The notes beneath the pieces were generated by a model. The model did no database searches, had not been told where the DNA came from, and saw only the letters and a list, made by a program, of their open reading frames with translations. Positions 60,465-64,000 of a stretch of 64,000 nucleotides of DNA are shown piece after piece. The translations under genes were made by a program, and so were the position numbers. Numbering within the stretch: position 1 is the first letter of the stretch; the number at the start of each line of letters is the position of its first letter. Source of the stretch: Meandrina meandrites (lineage: Eukaryota > Cnidaria > Anthozoa > Scleractinia > Meandrinidae). The DNA lies in the NCBI GenBank assembly GCA_963693305.1, contig OY855913.1, positions 18,416,788-18,480,787 of the forward strand, written 5' to 3'.

Positions 60465-61334
60465 GGACAATGTGAGTTGACTCACTTTTTGTCTTGGCCA
60501 AATGGAGCCGCAAACAATTGCTTGTTCAGCGATTTTCTGAACAAAGACGGACTCAGCGGACAAACCTATTTGATACGTGGATTTGAAATTTGGTATGAGA
60601 TAGGAAAGTGAAATTAACGAAAGGGAAATTGTGAAAGTATTTTAATTCAGATGTCCACGGAGAGATTCCATTGCCAGAGGCTTAATTACCTCTAAGAAAT
60701 CGCAAAAAATAACTTCGGTAGATGGCTTAAATTTATTGTAAAGTTGAAAGAATGTATGATATTGTGAATATGCTATATTTGTCTTCAAAATGAAGAGGTT
60801 TATATGTATATGACAAAGTTGTTGCTTTATAAGTTCTTTCGTAACGAAAGGCTAGCTCGAAATGACGTTCAGATCAGTTGAAAATATGAGGTACAGATCA
60901 GTTTAGAATTTAATTTGAAGGGCCAACGTCCTCAAAAATGTATTTTGCCCCAGAATACTACCTAATGCATTTTATGCAATTCTCCATTTTGTCATTGAAG
61001 TATATATGATTTATAAGAATCAATTCGTAATAATGATTATTTCGACTTATGATATTGTAGAGTATTTTATTAGACAAAATGGCAATGATATTTTAGTCAA
61101 AATGAATTCATCAACGTTATCAAATGATCAAATATATTAATATATGTAAACGTTAAACATTTAATTTCATCCCTAGCACTGCTTCAAATAGCGGTAAGGC
61201 AATGCAAGTATGCCAGGATTTATAACGCACATAATTTTAAAAGAAAACGATCAACTTTGCAGACAGTTATTTAATTGTGCTTCATATCGTAGTGTCGCTT
61301 TTATGATAATTTTTTAACACCTTTTTGCCTCTCT
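60465..61334 (+). other. AKAP1 3' flank / likely 3'UTR
   Basis: AT-rich sequence with no open frame. I see no canonical AATAAA in the 870 bp after the stop, so the polyadenylation signal is a variant or lies further on. Confidence 0.5.
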
Positions 61335-61500
61335 TTGTTGGTTTTCCAATCTTCTTAGCCAATCACAGAGCTAGTAATGTAATTTTTGACAGCTTTTTGG
61401 CGGATCTGTGTTACTTTTCCAATCTTTTCAGCCAATCGCGAAGCCAGTAAAATATTTTTGACAGCTTTTTGACGAGTCTTCTCGGCTAATCACAGCCATG
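61335..61500 (+). repeat. Degenerate 75-bp tandem repeat downstream of AKAP1
   Basis: TTTTCCAATCTTYTYAGCCAATC...ATTTTTGACAGCTTTTTG occurs twice fully and once partly (CTCGGCTAATCACAGCC). It starts about 870 bp after the AKAP1 stop codon. Confidence 0.65.
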
Positions 61501-61878
61501 AATTTTCCTTTCATTTTCAAAGCATACGTGAAATTTGACTCCAGAGTCATCAAAAATTTCTTAGAGCAGTGACCCCCGATATTGTAAGTAAGTGAGCTAG
61601 AAATAACTATAAAATCAGCTTTTTCCGTAGATATTTATAAGCATTTATCCTTTTCATTCCCCTGGTTCGGAATATTTAATCTCCTTTCGGTTGACCACAA
61701 CTTTCTTCAAATGTCAGTTCCGAGAATTTGTTCGTTCATCAACAGTGTCTCTTGTGTCGTATTTCCAAGAAGTCCCCGGCATGCATTGTGTAGGAACTGC
61801 ACGCGAAACTTGTTTTCTTGATCATTTTTAAACTTAATTAAGTCACGCAAAACAAGATGATTTACGAATCATGTCTAA

Positions 61879-62730
61879 GGGCCAATTCGCACTAGCGGAC
61901 AAATTTTGTAACAACTGGTAGATTTCATCATTAATGTGTCACTTGTTACAGAACACAAGTGCGAATACGTTTTTTGAGATCCAGAACTTGTCAAACAATT
62001 CAGGAAAACAAAGAAGCAGTTGTCTTATGATTGGTCCGCGTTGCACGCGCGATACATTTTGTCAAACAATTGCAAAAACAAGTGCGAACGACTTGTTGGA
62101 CAAGAGCAAATTTTGTCAAAACGGACAGATCTTCAAAGGGGCCGATGTCCTGCCTCAAGGCAGGACAAGTCATGACAAGTCGCATTCCAACGCCCCTCGT
62201 AATGCCAGTTAACAATACGTTGTTGATTGGCTATTGTGTTTGGTCTGGACATAGTTAATAGAGGAGACTAACTATGGTCTGGATTGTACTAAAAAACAAC
62301 ACGCGAAATTTTTCCGCGATAGGCGGCAAAACAAGTTTGTGTGCCGAGGTGAGGTCGTGGAAGGATGGTAATATCGGGGTTGGAACAAATGAATGCGGAG
62401 GGAACCAGTTTGTGCCGATAAATGGAGGGGAAAAGAAATAGTTTACTTGCGACATTTTCCCCGCACGAGCACAAAAACATCACTACACGCGCACTTCAAA
62501 TGCAAATCGTTTTAAAATTTTTCACCACGTGGACCTGCCTGATTATTTGATGTTTGCACAAGACGACCGTGCCGAGAAATGTACTAGGATGCCAGAAGCA
62601 CGTGCAGAGGTATTGTAATAATAATTACACCTTTTGTTTTCTTCAAAATGTCTCTGACTTGTCGCGACAATTTTATTTTTGTCAAAAATGTTATGACATT
62701 TAAAACTTGTCCGCTAGTGCGAATCGGCCC
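61879..62730. mobile_element. PIF/Harbinger-like non-autonomous element, 852 bp
   Basis: The left terminus GGGCCAATTCGCACTAGCGG is matched by the right terminus CCGCTAGTGCGAATCGGCCC (one mismatch). TAA lies on both sides (61876-61878, 62731-62733), the classic 3-bp Harbinger target-site duplication. Sub-terminal motifs ACAAGTGCGAAT/ACAAGTGCGAACG recur inside (about 61958 and 62079). Short frames inside show no recognisable domain, so it is non-autonomous. Confidence 0.75.
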
Positions 62731-63030
62731 TAATTCAACTCTTCGTTCACGGGTCACGTTTAAGTTAAAAATTGCATTCACGTGCACGTGAAAAGATCTT
62801 GAAATTGGGAATCACGAAAAAATAAGTGCTTAAATCACGTTTCACGGGAAAATAAATAACCCCAATCACGCTTCTCGTAAAAAGTATAGAGGACCCTATG
62901 GTGTCCATAGCTTTAGCCTGGTCGCGTGCTCTAAATTCAAGCTTAGTGTCATTCGCATCCATTATGGGAAACTTACATTTTAGGAAAAAGCGACGGCGAC
63001 GCCTACCACAACATCAATCAAAAGAGGAAT

Positions 63031-63141
63031 TTAATAATAATAATAATAATAATAATAAGAAGAAGAAGAAGAAGAATAATAAGAATAATAATAAGAATAA
63101 TAACAATAATAGTAATAATAATAATTATAATAATAATAATG
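63031..63141 (+). repeat. Trinucleotide microsatellite (AAT)n/(AAG)n
   Basis: AATAATAAT units are interrupted by an AAGAAGAAG block at about 63057-63075. Poly-Asn/Lys translation is an artefact. Confidence 0.95.
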
Positions 63142-63392
63142 GTATATTAACAGTGTATCCATTTACACGGCTCTTCACCTGTTAACTAATTAAAAACTTG
63201 TCAAAATGGCAATGATGAATTGAAATGACAAATGAAATTTACGAATGAGAGAAAAATTAAATTGGGACTATAATAACCATGTATATCTATGTAATATAAG
63301 AAGTGTTTAAAAATGATCAAGGAATTATATTTTACTTAAGAATTTCACAACTCTGACATAATCGATCCCAATACAACGGCTGCGAAGGACGA

Positions 63393-63547
63393 CAGTAAGA
63401 CACTACCTGTCTGGAACCTCTATTTTCATTCGCCCGCTGTAAACACTGCCTCTATTGTTATTCAGGGCTAGGAGCATTGTTTTGACCTGTTATCTATTGT
63501 TCTAAGAACCAATGAAGTAACTCGTTCTGAGAGGTAGTGGACGACCC
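63393..63547 (+). mobile_element. 8-bp TSD MITE, copy 3
   Basis: The element begins CAGTAAGACACTACCTG and ends GAGGTAGTGGACGACCC. Perfect 8-bp flanks AAGGACGA lie at 63385-63392 and 63548-63555. It is the same length as copy 2 and clearly alignable along its whole length, including the internal CACTGCCTCTATTGTTATTC. Confidence 0.92.
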
Positions 63548-63555
63548 AAGGACGA

Positions 63556-64000
63556 CGCTGAGATAAAAACCCATTTCCAAAGATAAAGGTTTTTATTTCG
63601 TTTTCCTATTGTTAAGAACAAGGAAATTGTCCTTAAAGGCCGAATCAAACCGAGAACGAAGTTATAGAGGGAAAATACTGTCTCCATTGCTCTCGTTTGC
63701 GCCTTGTGGAAACTGTCGAGTGCTCTTGTAGAATTTGGAACTGCTCAAATTTTCTTGAATCGATTAAAGCTTTCGCTCGTTTGACAGTCAGGCCCACTTT
63801 GTAATATATCACATGGCCAGTTGTTTTTCAAAATTGTCGTTCGTGATCCTTCCTGACTCCATCCTTCTTTATTTTTTTTGTTTATTAATACAACTGAGGT
63901 GTTTTTCTTACTTAGAACACTATCATTATAAACTTTCCTCCAATCTTAAAGTAACTCTGTACTGCGTGTACCGGGTTGTTTGAAAGCCGATTAGCACTAA
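63556..64000. other. No recognised feature at window end
   Basis: AT-rich, with no frame or repeat that I can support. Confidence 0.4.

Noticed and set aside
62898..63185. Poly-Asn/Lys frame
   Set aside because: A translation of the AAT/AAG microsatellite.

Overview
This is AT-rich, intron-containing animal DNA. The gene structure (GT-AG introns of 0.5 to 6 kb), the low gene density and several repeat families that I recognise from memory as common in stony corals and sea anemones point to an anthozoan cnidarian, probably a scleractinian coral. Species cannot be told from the window. Repeat-family origins rest on recall plus structure (terminal inverted repeats, target-site duplications), not on a database search.

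Only one protein-coding gene can be supported with confidence. It is an AKAP1-type mitochondrial outer-membrane RNA-binding scaffold on the + strand at 51,840-60,464. Four coding exons join in frame to 471 codons: an N-terminal membrane anchor, an acidic linker, a KH domain and a Tudor domain. The Tudor domain is cut by a 6.2-kb intron full of foldback elements. The last intron ends in a long GACT/GATT microsatellite that directly abuts the acceptor of the final exon.

The first 51 kb holds no gene I can defend. It is a mosaic of mobile-element relics and tandem repeats. These include tRNA-derived SINEs (about 4.1, 14.1, 14.4, 21.1 and 41.0 kb), one with a clean 11-bp target-site duplication. 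There are three copies of a 155-159 bp MITE with 8-bp target-site duplications (13.5, 17.3 and 63.4 kb). Two sister repeats at 17.2 and 18.2 kb each carry a different transposon, so each acts as a reference for the other. Other relics are foldback elements with long arms, a 5'-truncated LINE (27.8-28.25 kb, - strand) and an 875-bp direct duplication (29.4 and 31.4 kb). Tandem arrays lie at 10.0, 19.6, 32.7, 39.6 and 47.1 kb. After the AKAP1 gene there is an 852-bp PIF/Harbinger-like element, a trinucleotide microsatellite and the third MITE copy.

I see no CRISPR array, rRNA gene, intact functional tRNA gene or operon-like cluster. The most useful observations are the nested, datable transposon stack at 17-19 kb, the microsatellite-built 3' splice site of AKAP1 and a few palindrome clusters.
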